Source: Diaporthe sp. PMI_573 (lineage: Eukaryota; Ascomycota; Sordariomycetes; Diaporthales; Diaporthaceae). Taken from it: DNA of 64,000 bases. This document shows positions 1 to 12,092 of the stretch, piece by piece (the first letter of the stretch is position 1; every line of letters begins with the position of its first letter). The notes under the pieces are model-generated. The model saw nothing but the letters and a program-made list of their open reading frames with translations, searched no databases and had not been told where the DNA came from. Position numbers and translations under genes: made by a program. Where the stretch lies: assembly GCA_021399435.1 (NCBI GenBank), contig JAJTUP010000013.1, forward strand, positions 868,001 through 932,000, read 5' to 3'.

Positions 1-505
1 TCTGAGCATATCTGATCTCGCTGCCCCGAGGAGAGGAATCGTCTGTTTCCTGACGCGCGACGTACTCAACAAATTCAGAGAAGGGCTGGTCTTCCTCCCA
101 CGGTTTGGCAAAGACAAGCTCGCCCTTCTCATCCCTTGCGGGAGCGTCGGCGTTCCTGACAACATAAGGCCATGATTAGGACGCTTGTGCAGGACTCGAG
201 ATGGCAGCTGCCGCTGCCTGACACAATTGAAGAAGGAACAAAAAGTGGGAGTCTACAAACCCATAAGGGGTCACCGCGACGTTGACGGTCTGGTTGCGTA
301 GAAGGTCCTTGAGGTGGCCCAGGTTCCATGTCTTGGTCGCAGTCCAGGTGTTTGCCCCTCCCCTCACCACAAAAGGGGTGTTTCTCGAGACATATCTCAT
401 GAACTCGAGCGGGCTTGGTTCCTGATCGAGCTCGTCAACAACGGAGGCGTTGAGCTCGTTGTAATTGATGAGCAGCTCGGCCAGGGGGTCGGCGACTGAC
501 GCCAT
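1..505 (-). CDS. JmjC-domain (JMJD7-like) protein, 5' part only
   Basis: Exon 1 runs 505 to 261 and exon 2 from 155 to beyond the window start. The 105-bp intron (260-156) begins GTTTGT and ends GTCAG, joining VAVTPYG to NADAPARDEKGE in frame. The N-terminus begins MASVADPLAELL. It carries the PFVVRG and VAVTPYG segments and then FAKPWEEDQPFSEFVEYV, which resemble the N-terminal half of JMJD7-type JmjC proteins (2-oxoglutarate/Fe(II) lysyl hydroxylases, sometimes called phospholipase A2-like because of a mammalian fusion). The iron-binding HxD..H part lies outside the window, so activity cannot be judged. The Met at 505 was chosen because the family homology begins right after it; the ORF extends upstream to 688, but with non-homologous residues. 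Confidence 0.8.
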
Positions 506-3500
506 GGTACTAGCTCCGAGGGGGCAGGTTATTATACCAGCAGTCGCCTGATATATGTAGGATGGGGATGGTGATATTGTGTAGGTATCGTCCTGGCCCG
601 AACCGAGGGCGACCCGGCGGCAACCAGAACACGTGCGTCGCTCCGTGGCAGGTGGGGCCCGCGTACCGCTGATCATCGGACGGAGCACGTGGCAAGGTAG
701 CCAGGCTGCTTCAAAGAAGGGTGCGGGCCAGATCTTGGCTAGATTCCGAATGCCCGGAGAGGCCTAGATAAAGTCGCATTGAGGGTGTGGTGGACGGGCA
801 TTGGCAGGCGGGAAAATTAGTTGTGGCAGGCGATGCGATGCGGGCCAGGGTGCAGAACCGTCAGGATGGTTAAGGCCCGGGTTTTCGAAGGGACGGAGAG
901 CCCAATCAGAGGTGGATCGGGGAGGATTGGGGCAGGCTAGCGGTCAGGTTGCAGGGCACCGGATCGAGGGGTGACGGCAAAATCGGCTGATGATAACCCA
1001 AAGTGGCCTGACAAGACGGCGGCTGCTGGGCCCTCAACAGGGCTGCAACTGGGTCTAGAAGTCGACAGGCTCCTTTCTGGTGCCCAAGGCTCTGCGATAT
1101 GTGGTAGCTGGCGGCCAGAAAGCGGCAAGTCAAGGCGACCCGGGAGGTGGTCGGATGTGGGAGAGGTGGGATATAAGACAGGCTGGTGATCCCGTCGAAA
1201 GTCCATTGTAGTCCAGGCAGATTGAACCGTCGACCCTTCCGGAAGCTGTCGCCATCCTCGCCATGTCCCACCCAGGCCATGACGGGCCTTGACCTACGCC
1301 ATGCTCTGCCAGTGGGCCCGAAGCCAGGTCGTGTCCCGTGGTGCATGGTGGACACGGTCTATGTCGATGGCTGCTGCTCCTCCTCTTGCTCCTGCTGGCG
1401 GCGGCGACGGTTATAGTGGTCCTGGTCCGGGTGCTGGCAAGGCTCAGGCCACAGTCACCATGGGGGACGGAGGTCGACGGAGGGCGACGGACGCCACCGG
1501 CACACTGAAGGGAAGTACAGCGCCATGCCATGTATTATGGAGACACGAGCAGCGGCGTCTCGTGATCAATCTGAGTGGCGATGAGAATGACAGTGACGGT
1601 GACGGTGACGATGCCGATGCCGATGCCGATGCCGATGCCGATGATCATGATGGCGCGTGGCTTTTCTCGAGGACGTACGCCAGAAAGGCTGGAACCTGTC
1701 CGTGTTGGCAGTGTCCAAGTGTGGCGTGAAGGTCGGAAGACTTGACCACATCTCTACCGCAACCCCGACCGAGAGACAAGTAAGCCTGGAGCGAGGTGGT
1801 GGGCGGACAGACGGCCAGACAGACGGACAGACAGAGGGTGAGCCCCTCGCCCTTTCTTTTTGTCAGCCGAGACTCTCCTTCCACCCAACTGCCGCAGAAG
1901 GCACGGCCAAGTACTTGGGAGACTTCCTATTTGACTCGGGAGGCGGGCTGGATCTACCCAGACGGGTCTTGGTCTGGGTCTTGACTTCCAAAGTTTCTCG
2001 TCAGGCCTCTGTCCTTCTCAGACAATCACTCGCGGTCACGCCACGATTGCTTGTTACACCCACGCACGCTTTACTTCCCACTCTCCTCCTTGGTGAGGCC
2101 CGTCCCTCAGCATCTCACCCTCTCTCAACTGCTGCACCCCGTTTGCCATTATCACTCATACCGTCCCGCCCTCTTTCGCATCGAGCCACCACGGTCCGAG
2201 ACGAGACGAGACGGGGTCAGGCGAGGTGAAGCGAAGCCGCACGGGGCCCACGGCACAGGACAACCGCCACCTGCGGACTGAGACGCCGATCACCAAGGCA
2301 CCACCGCACCCCTCCGAATCTGGGGAAGACCTGCCAGTGTAGCATTCTGCACGACAGAACTGCCCGCCCCCCTTACACGTCCGTGCACCAACCAGCCTGC
2401 ACAAATTCTTCCTCATCCTGGCCCACCCACCCAGCACTGCCAGCCTAAGCAGCAAGGGATCCAGTACGGTCGGCAATACTTACTGTTCTGGGGGTTGTTT
2501 TTCTTGGAATCCGGCCTGTGTAACTGCAGAGCAGCACACCTGGGCACGGCTGAGCGGTCACAACTGCGCTGCCGGGTACACAGTAGCACTGGGTTCCCGA
2601 GGCTCCTGAGGTTCCTGGGCCGTCTCCACGAAGGCAGGACAACCAGACTTGCCAGCTACTGCTACTACGCTGCACACCACACACCCCTGTGTGTGCGCCT
2701 CCACCCCACCCTCGACGTCAACTCGTTCAGATCCCTCGATCCTTGCCTGCCATACGAACTAGCAAAACCACCCGCCGCCGGGGGCGGCCAACCAGCACCT
2801 GGGAACTCATGAAGCCCAAGGCGGTTTCGCATCCCTCAAACCCCTACTGCATAGTGGGCATAGTCTCCCGTAGACCACCTACACATACGGAATAGTGCAT
2901 TGGGCGAGAGCCATCTCTTTCGATTCGCATCTCACCGCACCATACATCGCACCATATCGCACCCGCGCCTCATCCCGCCCCATCGCAACCCGCAAGCCCA
3001 TCCCTACTCGGCAGAGTCCTTCCGAACCATCGCTGCTGTCATCTCGGCCTGGCCCAGCTCCCCTGATCTCAGCTGTTCCTCCTACTCCCCCTCCGCCTAC
3101 CGCTCGATTCGTACCAGTCGCCCGCGCATGCAGAGCATAGTTGCCGTTCAGAAACAGGTCAATCTTGGTCTATCAGCACGCCAACATCGACAAATCCTGG
3201 CCTGTTCCCGCCGCGAGCGGCCCAAAGCCTCAAGAGGACCAGCGGTTTTCGCTTTACGCAGAGCGCAGGAAGCTGCGACGATACCAAGCCCGCCGCCCCC
3301 GGCTCATATCAGCTCGGGTTGCTCATCTTGACTACACCAGATACCAGCATTTAGGCCATTGTGCACAGAGTCGTCCGTGCCGCCCATCTTGAGCCTGCTC
3401 AGCTGCTCAGCCGCTCAGCCGTTCTCATTGGGTGCTGAGACCCCTCGCTCTCCGTCCTCCTGTGGGCCTTGGCACCGTGTCGTCTCCCTTGGGCCGGGTC

Positions 3501-4010
3501 CATGGTGCCGCACACCTGCCGATCCACTGCAGCTTTTAGACTCAAGCCCATCCGTCCCAGAGAGGCGAACCCGCCCCAATCTTTCGCAACGGCCGCCCTG
3601 CACGACAAGACCATTAAGGTTCCGTTCTCCTCTCGCGCGGCGGAATCCTCCTGTCTCCCGCTGTGACTGGCTCTCTGCACCCTCGGAGGACTGGGCTGGC
3701 TGGACTGTCTCGTCGCCTTAACCAATCCCTCTTCCGCCACCCAGAGGCATCTCCCAAGTCCACCTCACATATTTTGTGTCCACCCTCGGCCATCCTCAGG
3801 CTCTTGGCCCATCAGCTAAACAACGCAGCCGAGATCGCTCTCTCGCCCTGCATTTCTGACTACCTGCATGTCTTATGTTCTACTAGCCTTGGCTCCATAC
3901 GTACACACAAGTTTCGCCATCTTTGCGCCAAGCATGAGCTGTCTACCGTTTGCCCTTCGCTCTCCTGACACCCGCTTGACCCTTGGGCTTTCTCGGTGAA
4001 CCTGCTTGTG
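506..4010. other. 3.5-kb intergenic region between two divergent genes
   Basis: It lies between the start of the JMJD7-like gene (-) and the SCAP gene (+), so it must hold both promoters. No ORF here has recognisable protein homology or a convincing exon structure. The stretch from about 2000 to 4000 is strongly pyrimidine-rich on the plus strand (many CCT/TCT/CCC runs), as in long fungal promoters and 5' leaders. A GACGGT/GATGCC hexamer repeat sits at 1591-1646. Short ATG-started ORFs occur near 3663-3968 and could act as uORFs if the SCAP leader is long; that is inference. Confidence 0.5.
1591..1646. repeat. Hexamer microsatellite (GACGGT then GATGCC)
   Basis: About two GACGGT units pass into about five and a half GATGCC units. 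It lies in a gene-free region. The overlapping ORFs, giving poly-Asp-Ala or His-Arg tracts, are explained by the repeat and are not called genes. Confidence 0.85.
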
Positions 4011-7000
4011 ATGATCTGGTATCTACTTTACCCGCTCAGAGGGTAGGTCTCCTCTCGGTCTTGATGTCTTGCTCATCTCCTCCCGCGCGCCCCAGGAGCC
4101 CGTGGACTCTCGTGTTAACCTGGTCTTACAGGACAACCGAGGCCCCTCTGTTGCCACCAACCCATCCGCTTCGAAGTGCACTGACCAGATACGGGAGATA
4201 CGCTGCACGGCATGTCCTCGCAACACTGCTGATTTCTGTGGCCGTTGCCGGTATTCTCATCTACCCTTGCCCCTTCCTCTACACGACCGACTACACCGTC
4301 GCTGCACCTAACCTCCCTCTCCATGTCTGGACCGACGCCCAGCCCGTGGACGACAGACCGGCTGTCCAGCCCGATGTCATCATGCGCACGATATGGGTGC
4401 ACGGGAGCTATATGAAAGCCCTCGACCGCGAGGTGCTCCTGGGTGCCCTGGAGCTGCAGGATGCGATATTGGGGCCTACCACCGACTTCGACCCTCGGCA
4501 GCCCACCGGTGGCATTCCTCAGCTCGAGCCGGAAGCCGACCTCACCGAGAAGGAGAGGAATGCATTCCATGTCATCAACGGCCTCACGAACCAGTCTTGG
4601 TTCTTCCACTCTCCTCTTCAGTACTGGGCCTGCGACGCCGGCAACATCGCTCGAGATGCAGACTTTATCAATACTGTCAACGAGAGGAAGACACAGCCGA
4701 CATCTGTCAATGTGACTCTGCGGCATTCGATAGTTTTCAGCGGTAAGAAATTTGAGGACCGGCAACTCATTGCTGCCGATGCGCTGGTCATCACCTTGCT
4801 CCACCTTCAGGACTCGCCGGTGGGGAGACAATGGGGGAGGAAGACTGCAGAATCTGCCTCTCGCATGGCAGACAAATGGGACGTTTTCCCGAGGAATGGC
4901 GTGTCAGCTGGCTCTCAGCTCTTCGAGTTCCAGTTTCGTCCAATTTCTATCCAGGACGCCGTCCTGCTGTCTTTGGCTTACTTGTTGACGACTACTTACT
5001 TCCTGCTGAGCCTCTCCAAGATCAGAGCGGTCAAAAGCAAACTGGGCCTGATCGTCACTGTCGTCGCACAGATCATAATGTCGATCATTTCCAGCTTAAC
5101 CGTATGTGCTCTCTTAAGGATCGACCTCTCCAGGATTCCAAGGGCCGCCTATCCCCTAGTACTCATGGCAATGAGCTTGGAGAACGTCTTCCGCTTGATC
5201 AACGCCGTCATACTCACGCCGTCCGATCACAACACCAGCGGCCGCATCGGGTATGCCTTTGGTGAGACGGGCCATGTTGCACTTGCCAGCGTGGCCCAGA
5301 ATCTGTTGATCCTCTGGGGCTTGGCCAAGGTGGTTTCTTCTGGCGTGTCCGCATTTTGCACCTTTGCAGCCATCGCCATTCTCTTCGACTTCTTCTATCT
5401 CTCGACCTTTTTCCTCTCTGTCCTCAGCGTCGATGTGCGCCGGACTGAGCTTGGCGATGCGCTGGAGAAGGCCTCTATCAGGAACAACCGAATGACCCTA
5501 GATGGGCCACCACGCCAGTCCATTGTCGATGCTATTCTGCAAGGGCGTATAGCACTATCGACGCGCATCGCGGGGACCGTCGTGATGTTGGGTTTTGTGA
5601 TTGTGGCACAGTGGCATTTCTTGGAAAGTGGGAACGCGCGCAGCCCTGCGGGACTTTGGCGACATCTCTGGAGATCCACCAGCGCAGAAGACTCACTTCC
5701 CTATGCTCAGATCCACCAAGCTCGGAGTCCAAAGTCCTGGCTGCGTCTGCAAGACCACGAGACGGCCAAGGAGGTGATCAATGTCATCAAGCCCTGGGCT
5801 CACAGCTACATTGCTCGCGTCCATGACCCGGTTGTCTTCGTTCTCAAGGGCGCTAATCGGAATCCACCGAAGGGCGTTCGTTGGTTTCCAGACGCAGTTT
5901 ACGACTTTACGCACCATCAAATCACACCTTTCATCGTTACGGTACTCGTTCTGGTGGCTATGGTCAGACTCCTAATGAACTACCTACTCTGGGATGAAAT
6001 GGTGGACGTCAGGGGCGAGGATGACGTCGACGAGGAACCTCTTGTTTCGGTCAAAAGCCTGGCAAATGGACACCATCTCGATATCGCAAGGCTGTTGGTC
6101 GCTCCCGACAGCCACGTGGTGTCCGCTGGACTTGACCGCAAGATCAGAGTGTGGGATTTGCAGTATGACTTTGCGAGTCACGATCTGTACAAGCCCGGAT
6201 TCCCGATGGACAGCCCGTTCCCTATACAGGCGATGGCAGTCGATAGTGCGTCTAATTGGCTGGCGATCCTGTCAACGTACCGAGTCCTGCTCTGGAGCAT
6301 CTCGAAGCAGGAGTGGGGTCCTTCGGCGCCCGTGGATCTGTACGGCCAGAAACCGGAGGCCTTCTTCTTCGGGCCCACCAGGAACAACTCCCGGCTTTCG
6401 ATTGTAATCGTGAGACGGAATGGGACAATGGCTGAGATATTTCCCGATGCTCTCGAGCACTCGGACCACTTGATCTGCAAAAGCCCTCTGACCTCTGCTG
6501 TGACTATTGCGGAAAAGCGTGAGTACTCACCTCCGAGCTCCCTTGCAGCCCGTACCACGGTAGACACTAGCACCGCGAGCCTCCTGCTGACCAATGGCAA
6601 TCCCCATGCAGCGGCGTCGGTTCAATCTGAGCCACGCCTCTCCATCGTGACTTTGTCACGACGGTCCTGCATACACCGGGTCGACTACATCGACGGCCTA
6701 TGGATATCTTCGGAGGCCAAAATAGTTGGTGGGACCCTCAAGGAGCCGCAGGCCCTGTTGCCTGTTCAGGGCTTCGCGTCTTACATGGTAGTCGGGACCC
6801 ACGGTGTCGACCTCATCGATCTCTACTCGTCCAGAATTTTGCACACTTTCCAGACGGAAACGATACGGCTCAAGTCTCTCAAGTTTGTGTATCAAGGGCA
6901 AAGGACGAGCCCGGGTGGCCGAGGCACTGTAACCTCTCTGACACTTGCCTATTTGAGTGGGGAGGATGGCGAATGCGTACTCCAGACTTATCTTCCAGGA

Positions 7001-7576
7001 GAAGACTACGACAACATCTGTTTCTCGGACGTTTCTGGTGCACGCGTGCGTTCTAGCTGTACGTGGGGAGAAACCAGGCTCGTTACCCGGCGGATACTCA
7101 ATCCCGGTGCATGGACACCGTTGCGAAACGGCTGCTTTGTTGGCATAAGGAGGAAGGAAAGAGAAGACCGAGGCTCTCCGATGAGAGAACGACTCCCAGT
7201 ATTTGCACAATCTGGCCTTCGCAGACGTGGACATGCCGATCCCTCGCCGAGAAGAAGCAAGGTGGAAGAAAGTTGGGAAATCTGGGTAATAAGCGGGGTG
7301 GAGAAGGAGGGGAACATTGAAACCACGCCGCTGGTCGCGCCGGACGACCCTGCCGGACTAATCATATCCACGCTTGGACCTATGATCAAGGTTGGCTACA
7401 GCAGTGCCGCCGTTGGCTTCGGAAACGTGATCAAAATCATCACGGTCGGCCACGAGCAATTCAACAATGTGGACGACGAGGCGGCCGAGGATATCAACTT
7501 GACAAACAGGCGGAGAAAAGCACCTCATTCCAGACCTAGAGTCTCGTCATTATCGTACAAGCAGTATCAACGTTGA
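4011..7576 (+). CDS. SCAP: SREBP cleavage-activating protein (SCAP), sterol-sensing domain and WD40
   Basis: SCAP escorts the membrane-bound transcription factor SREBP between ER and Golgi and senses sterol; in fungi it links sterol, oxygen and azole responses. A 32-nt first exon (4011-4042) and an 89-bp intron (4043-4131, GTAGGT..TTACAG) join MIWYLLYPLRG to TTEAPLLPP, giving the typical fungal N-terminus; exon 2 is 4132-7576. The product is 1158 aa. TM1 lies at about 38-60, followed by a luminal loop. The sterol-sensing domain spans about 279-450 with several helices, then TMs near 490-509 and 607-634. The cytosolic C-terminus starts near 645 with a clear WD40 unit (DSHVVSAGLDRKIRVWDL). The ORF is also open upstream to 3983, but those residues do not match the family. 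A further phase-neutral intron near 6518 cannot be excluded. Confidence 0.93.
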
Positions 7577-8596
7577 AATGGAGTTTGGGGATTTGGGGAT
7601 TGTAGTATTACAAAATGGCAGGGGCCGGGGTTTGCTGTAAAGAATACCAGAGATACCAATGGACATTATAAAGGAGCAAGGTGGCTGTGAATAGGACAGG
7701 TTTAAGAACATATAGGCTACTTTGATCAGGCATGTTTTTTTTGTTTTGTTTTTTTTGCTCAGTTTTTTTTTGCTCACAGTAAGTCTCTGCAGCAGTGTAT
7801 TGTAATGGATGATGGCCTTCTCTCCAGTGGCCAATGGTGATCATCTCCAAAAGATTATCATGCAAACACGGCGCTTCAACGTACCACCGTCCTCGGAATT
7901 CCTCCAAGGGTTAGGCACTGCATAGCTGTAGCTAAACATATGCGGCTCGTTGCCCGGCTACACTTGGTCCTCGCATTAAGGAGTCTATATCCCTGAATCT
8001 TTGGCAGGTCAAGATGTCACAAAAGACGGTAACCTGGACGCGTGATCAGGGTTACGACCTCTGCTTTTTGCAGTCAGGAATTGCTTGGCTGGTCGTGATC
8101 AGTTCAACGCGGGGTTGAAAGTGAGCCCTGTTCAGATGACAGCTTTTTTGGACGAAGGTCTCGCACGATCATTGTCTTCGTGCTAATCCGTTACCCTAAA
8201 CTGTCTTCCCTGGGCAACGTTCATCCTCTACCAAGATCAATTTTGTTCTGTACAGCCTGAGCTTCCAAAAATGGCCACGAATACCAGGAACTCGTTTCCG
8301 GTACTTCGAAATCCTCAACACAAGAGATCGCTAGCCCCCCCCCCTTTTTTTTGGAAGCAGGATATCATCGAAGTGGCTCTGTACTCCCTCTCTGGTCAAG
8401 TTTCTTGTTTTTCCACGAAAATCGCATGATGATTCACTTCGTCCGTTGCCTTGTTCAGTTCATCCCGCGATGGCGTACCTTAATGATCGAGATGTAAAGA
8501 CACAAAAGGGCGTCTTTTGTCTGTGGGGCCCCAACGGAACTGCAAGGCTCTGACTCCACTGCGCTCTCGGACAATCGGACAACCGGGTGGGCATGC
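7577..8596. other. Intergenic region between convergent genes
   Basis: It separates the 3' ends of SCAP (+) and the Myb/SANT-like gene (-). It contains T-rich stretches near 7735-7775 and a C8T8 tract near 8336-8352. I see no coding signal; it is presumably both 3' UTRs. Confidence 0.5.
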
Positions 8597-9931
8597 TCAG
8601 TATCCCTCCGGCTTCTCACCTTCGCCGAACTTGTACTTCAGAATCTCGACAGGGACCATGCGGCCAGTCAGGTTGGCAAAGTCGGCCTGCATCTGCTTCC
8701 AGCGATCACCCTTCCTGCGAGCGTCGGCAAGTGCCATGAGGATGCAGTCGTCCTCGTCGAACTTGCCGTCCGCCTCCGGGACGGTGCTCCTATCGGCGAG
8801 AAGCTGTCTGCCGTAGCTGCCGATGAAGACCTTGGTGGGCACATCCTCGGAGCCGGACTCGTAGCCGGACTCGCCACCGACTGCGGTTGGTGGAGGGGTC
8901 TGCTTGGGCTTCTTCTTGTTTTTCTTCTTCCCGCCGCCCTCTGTCTTGAGAATGCCAACAGGAGAGGTCTTGGGGGCCGTAGTGGCGACATCTTCGTCGC
9001 TGTCCGCGTCCCCCCTCCCGGCCTGGGCTTGCTCTGCTGCGGTGGCCTCCAACTTGGCCTGGAGGCTGCCGAGGTCGAAGAGACCACCAAAGGCGTCAGC
9101 CGGCGCATCTTTGTCTGTATCAGTAGTGGCAGCAGGCTCTGTGCTCTCCCCCGGCCCGCTCGTGCCTGCTGTCTCTGCCGTCTTACCGAGCGCCATAAGC
9201 TCCTTGTGTCGCTTCTGGAGCTGCTTCTTTGGGCGGTCCATGTACTTGGCAATCATGGCCCACGTCTCTCCGTTTTCCTTCCTGGCTAGGAGTTGAGAAT
9301 CCTCTGACGGGTTGAAGTCGGCGTCCTCTGTGCCTGCGGCCTTGATCTTGAGGCTCTTGATCAAGTGTCGGACCTGTTCGCTTGCGTCGCTCAGCGCCCC
9401 ACTGGTTGATGCGTCAGAAGCTTGGGACACATTGCCGGCCATCGAATCGGATGTGGCGCTATCGTCGGAGTCAAGATCGGACTCGGTTGTCTCGTTGTGA
9501 GTCTTGCCCCTGCGCTTCTGCTCGTTGGCCGCGTACTTTGCCTTGAGCTTTGCGATGTACTTCTCCTGCTCTCTGACCTGCTTGGTTGTCTTCTTGCAGG
9601 ACTGCTCTGGCTCCTTCCCGGGCTTGACCCTCACGTCGGTCTTGGAAGACACCTTTGACTTGCTGAACCTCCTCGACTTGGTCTTGGTAGCAACAGGCTC
9701 TTCATCTGGACCGTCTTCCTCTCCTGCGTCGTACGGGTTCGTAGCAGAGAGCGGGACCCTGAGCTTGATTGCCTCCTCCTTCTTGGCACCTGGCCAAGCC
9801 TTATGCTTGGGCACCATGATGGGAGCGCTGCCTGGGATGAGCAGGTTGAGTGGCTGAAGCTTACAGTCCGATATTGAAATGCGGGTATCGCCGTCGCCCT
9901 TTATGGCGAGATTGCCGTGAGGAGCCATCAT
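8597..9931 (-). CDS. Myb/SANT-like nuclear protein (fungal, function unknown)
   Basis: A single-exon ORF of 444 aa begins MMAPHGNLAIKGDGDTRISI. The Met at 9931 is preferred over the ORF's upstream extension to 10078, whose Pro/Thr-rich residues look like translated leader. The basic N-terminal third contains lysine-rich nuclear-localisation-like patches and a coiled-coil-prone KQVREQEKYIAKLKAKYAA. A Myb/SANT-like helix set lies at about 200-245 (DFNPSEDSQLLARKENGETW followed by MIAKYM). A second degenerate Trp-containing segment is at the C-terminus, about 390-440 (KFDEDDCILMALADARRKGD, then WKQMQADFA). Between them is a low-complexity Ala/Thr/Lys-rich linker. Two SANT-like units with charged linkers suggest a chromatin or DNA-associated role, but I do not recognise the protein. 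Confidence 0.78.
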   Translation of the reverse strand: MMAPHGNLAIKGDGDTRISISDCKLQPLNLLIPGSAPIMVPKHKAWPGAKKEEAIKLRVPLSATNPYDAGEEDGPDEEPVATKTKSRRFSKSKVSSKTDVRVKPGKEPEQSCKKTTKQVREQEKYIAKLKAKYAANEQKRRGKTHNETTESDLDSDDSATSDSMAGNVSQASDASTSGALSDASEQVRHLIKSLKIKAAGTEDADFNPSEDSQLLARKENGETWAMIAKYMDRPKKQLQKRHKELMALGKTAETAGTSGPGESTEPAATTDTDKDAPADAFGGLFDLGSLQAKLEATAAEQAQAGRGDADSDEDVATTAPKTSPVGILKTEGGGKKKNKKKPKQTPPPTAVGGESGYESGSEDVPTKVFIGSYGRQLLADRSTVPEADGKFDEDDCILMALADARRKGDRWKQMQADFANLTGRMVPVEILKYKFGEGEKPEGY

Positions 9932-11061
9932 GGTTGACTCAACACAAAGGTTGAGCGGTGCCAGTTGGTGGTGCAGTGGTGTTGACAGTGGTGGCGTTTG
10001 TGGGGGGTTGCTTGCTGTTTTGTGGCAAGGAACAAGGGAGGGGGAGGGGGTGGACTGAATAAACGAGACTTGAAGCACTGGAGGGATGCAATGAATGGCT
10101 ATTAGGTGGACTTCAAGCGCAGAGCCCAGCAGCTCCGATGGTTGCCGGTCAACTGGGAAACACTTGAGAGCTGTATTGGAGTAGCTGAATTGGACTGGAG
10201 AACTGGAACATATCAGACTCCAAAAGGGCCCTCATTGAATACCTTCTGCCTGGATTATCACCTCCTGGAGTGCTGCTGCCCCCGTGAACGGCTGAAACGG
10301 CGCGCGACGAGATTGGGACTTTACGCCTCCGTTTTGTCTGATGTGGAGAAGCCAATTTGATAAACACCACCAGGCTTGTATTTAAAGTGACTTCAAAGCC
10401 ATGGACAAAACCATGGACCCTTTCAACGCCTCCCTCCCGGCCGCGGAGCGAGCAATGAGCAAAGCCTGGACTGTTTGACGTGTACTGCTTGTGTCTTCAA
10501 GGCTTCCCAACTGCGCAAGCTCACCGTGTATATCTTTGGTGTATTTCAAAGTAGCCCATGCAAATCCTGACCCAAACATCTGCTTTCTGTCCTTCGATAA
10601 GCTTGCTTTCCGCACATCATCAACCCTACATTACCTTTGAATATTTGAAGCAGGACAGAAACTGTCACACAACACTTGGACGTTATCCACTTCCACCCTC
10701 ATTATCAGCGATTCTGTATCAGATCTTTGGACACACATGTCTGCAGAATTTGGACATCAAGCAGCTCCGGTATGCAATTTTCCATCCTGGTAAGCAAGGC
10801 ACCTAGTTGGCACAGGATGTAAGAATATATAATGTTCTTGTCAGATAGCGCTACTTGGACTAATTTTGTTGAGATCTTCATGCCGCGGAGACGTCACGGT
10901 CAGTGGTGCTGGGCGATATCGTTAGGCCAATCACATGTCATTCAGATATGATTAGTCAAATCCAGAGAACGGTACCACTTCAGCCCCCACGAGTCAACGG
11001 TCCTCCTCCATCGACGACAGCACTTGTTGACAAAGGACCTTGTCTCACATGCAAAGTCACG
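9932..11061. other. Divergent intergenic region
   Basis: It lies between the divergently transcribed Myb/SANT-like gene (-) and the DUF4202 gene (+) and must contain both promoters. The ORFs inside (up to 84 codons) have no recognisable content. I see no RNA gene or mobile element. Confidence 0.45.
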
Positions 11062-11750
11062 ATGGCATCTCTCCCCCCGCTCAGCACGAACTACTCGGCA
11101 GCACTCAGGCTTATCGATGAGGCCCACGCCCAGGATCCCAACAAGATCCCGGGCCCAGACGGCTCTGGCGAGCTGGCGTATGAGCTCCATTATGCCCAAA
11201 AGATGACGCGCTGGCTCGCCCAACGATGTCCAGATGCCTCTCCCGCACTGCAGGTTGCTTGCCGGGCGCAACATTTCAGACGGTTTGTCACTGTCAACAC
11301 CCCGCTCACCGGCCATGAGGCGTGGACTGACGACCCGGAAGCTGGGAGCTACCACGAAGCAGCCACCCCATGACCAGGGCCGGGTATCTCACGTGGAGGA
11401 CAAGGCAGAAGACGCAGGCTGCGTCACAGATCAGGGAGCTGCTCCTCTCCATGGACGGGCCACCCCCAGAAGCTGACGTCGAGCGGATATCGGCCCTGAT
11501 CAGCAAGAAGGACCTGGCCACGAATGAGGAGACACAGGTCCTGGAGGACGTGGCGTGCCTGGTGTTCCTCGACGACCAGCTCGACGGGTTTGAGTCGAAG
11601 TCTGACAATGACGAGGACAAGGTCATCAGCATCCTGCGCAAGACGTGGAAGAAGATGAGCCCCAGGGGCCGTGAGATGGCGCTGCAGATGAAGCACAGTG
11701 ACCGGGCGACTTGTTTATTGCAGAAGGCGTTGCAGGATGATAACGAGTAG
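11062..11750 (+). CDS. DUF4202 family protein
   Basis: Exon 1 is 11062-11282 and exon 2 is 11342-11750. A 59-bp intron (GTTTGT..GGAAG, with a GGACTGACG branch-like site) restores the conserved junction AQHFRRWELPRSSHPMTRAG, where the continuous reading frame would otherwise stop. The product is 209 aa. Family-typical segments are LIDEAHAQDPN, ELHYAQKMTRWL, the HFRRW..P core and GYLTWRTRQK. The family is found in bacteria and fungi and its biochemical role is not established. The Met at 11062 begins the homologous region (MASLPPLSTNYSAAL); the ORF extends upstream to 10903 with unrelated residues. The length matches the family. Confidence 0.83.
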
Positions 11751-11910
11751 AACATGCAGCTAGGCTTTGCCGAAGTCCCAGTGTGCTCCTCGAGCAAGAC
11801 CTCAACACGTTATGGCTGTAACCAGCGAGGTCGCATGGATATGTGCATGGCCTCTCTCTTGCTTGACTGAATGGCTTTCCAAGTGGACCAGTTGGGAAGT
11901 AGCTTTCGTG

Positions 11911-11955
11911 CAGTTGGTTGGAAACCTGTGTGTTGGTTGGAAACCTGCCTGTTGG
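11911..11955. repeat. Short direct repeat upstream of the EthD gene
   Basis: The 16-bp unit GTTGGTTGGAAACCTG occurs at 11913-11928 and again at 11932-11947, followed by a partial third copy (CCTGTTGG). It lies 150-180 bp before the EthD start codon, a plausible place for transcription-factor sites, but no known motif is recognised. Confidence 0.6.
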
Positions 11956-11990
11956 CCAAAGGCTTCGTGCAACAACAGCTGGCTCCGCCG

Positions 11991-12085
11991 CATAAAAGGC
12001 GGGCGCGTTGCTGTGGTGCGGGGGCGTCAGCATGTGAACCTCGAAGCAACCACTCTCTCCTCCTCTCCTCCTCTCCTCCTCACCT
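11991..12085 (+). promoter_or_regulatory. Candidate core promoter of the EthD gene
   Basis: A TATA-like CATAAAAGG at 11991-11999 is followed by a CT-rich tract (repeated CTCCTCCTCT, about 12052-12085) that ends just before the AAAAATGG start context at 12093. A TATA-like box then a pyrimidine tract next to the start is common in highly expressed fungal genes. This rests on pattern only. Confidence 0.4.
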
Positions 12086-12092
12086 TGTAAAA

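Larger units (their letters stand above)
11751..12092. other. Intergenic region upstream of the EthD gene
   Basis: This 342-bp stretch lies between two same-strand genes. It contains an imperfect direct repeat of GTTGGTTGGAAACCTG, a TATA-like element and a pyrimidine tract, listed separately. No coding signal was seen. Confidence 0.5.

Noticed and set aside
906..1751. Several ORFs of 60-150 codons on both strands
   Set aside because: They overlap each other, and some read a hexamer repeat as poly-Asp-Ala or poly-His-Arg. No homology.
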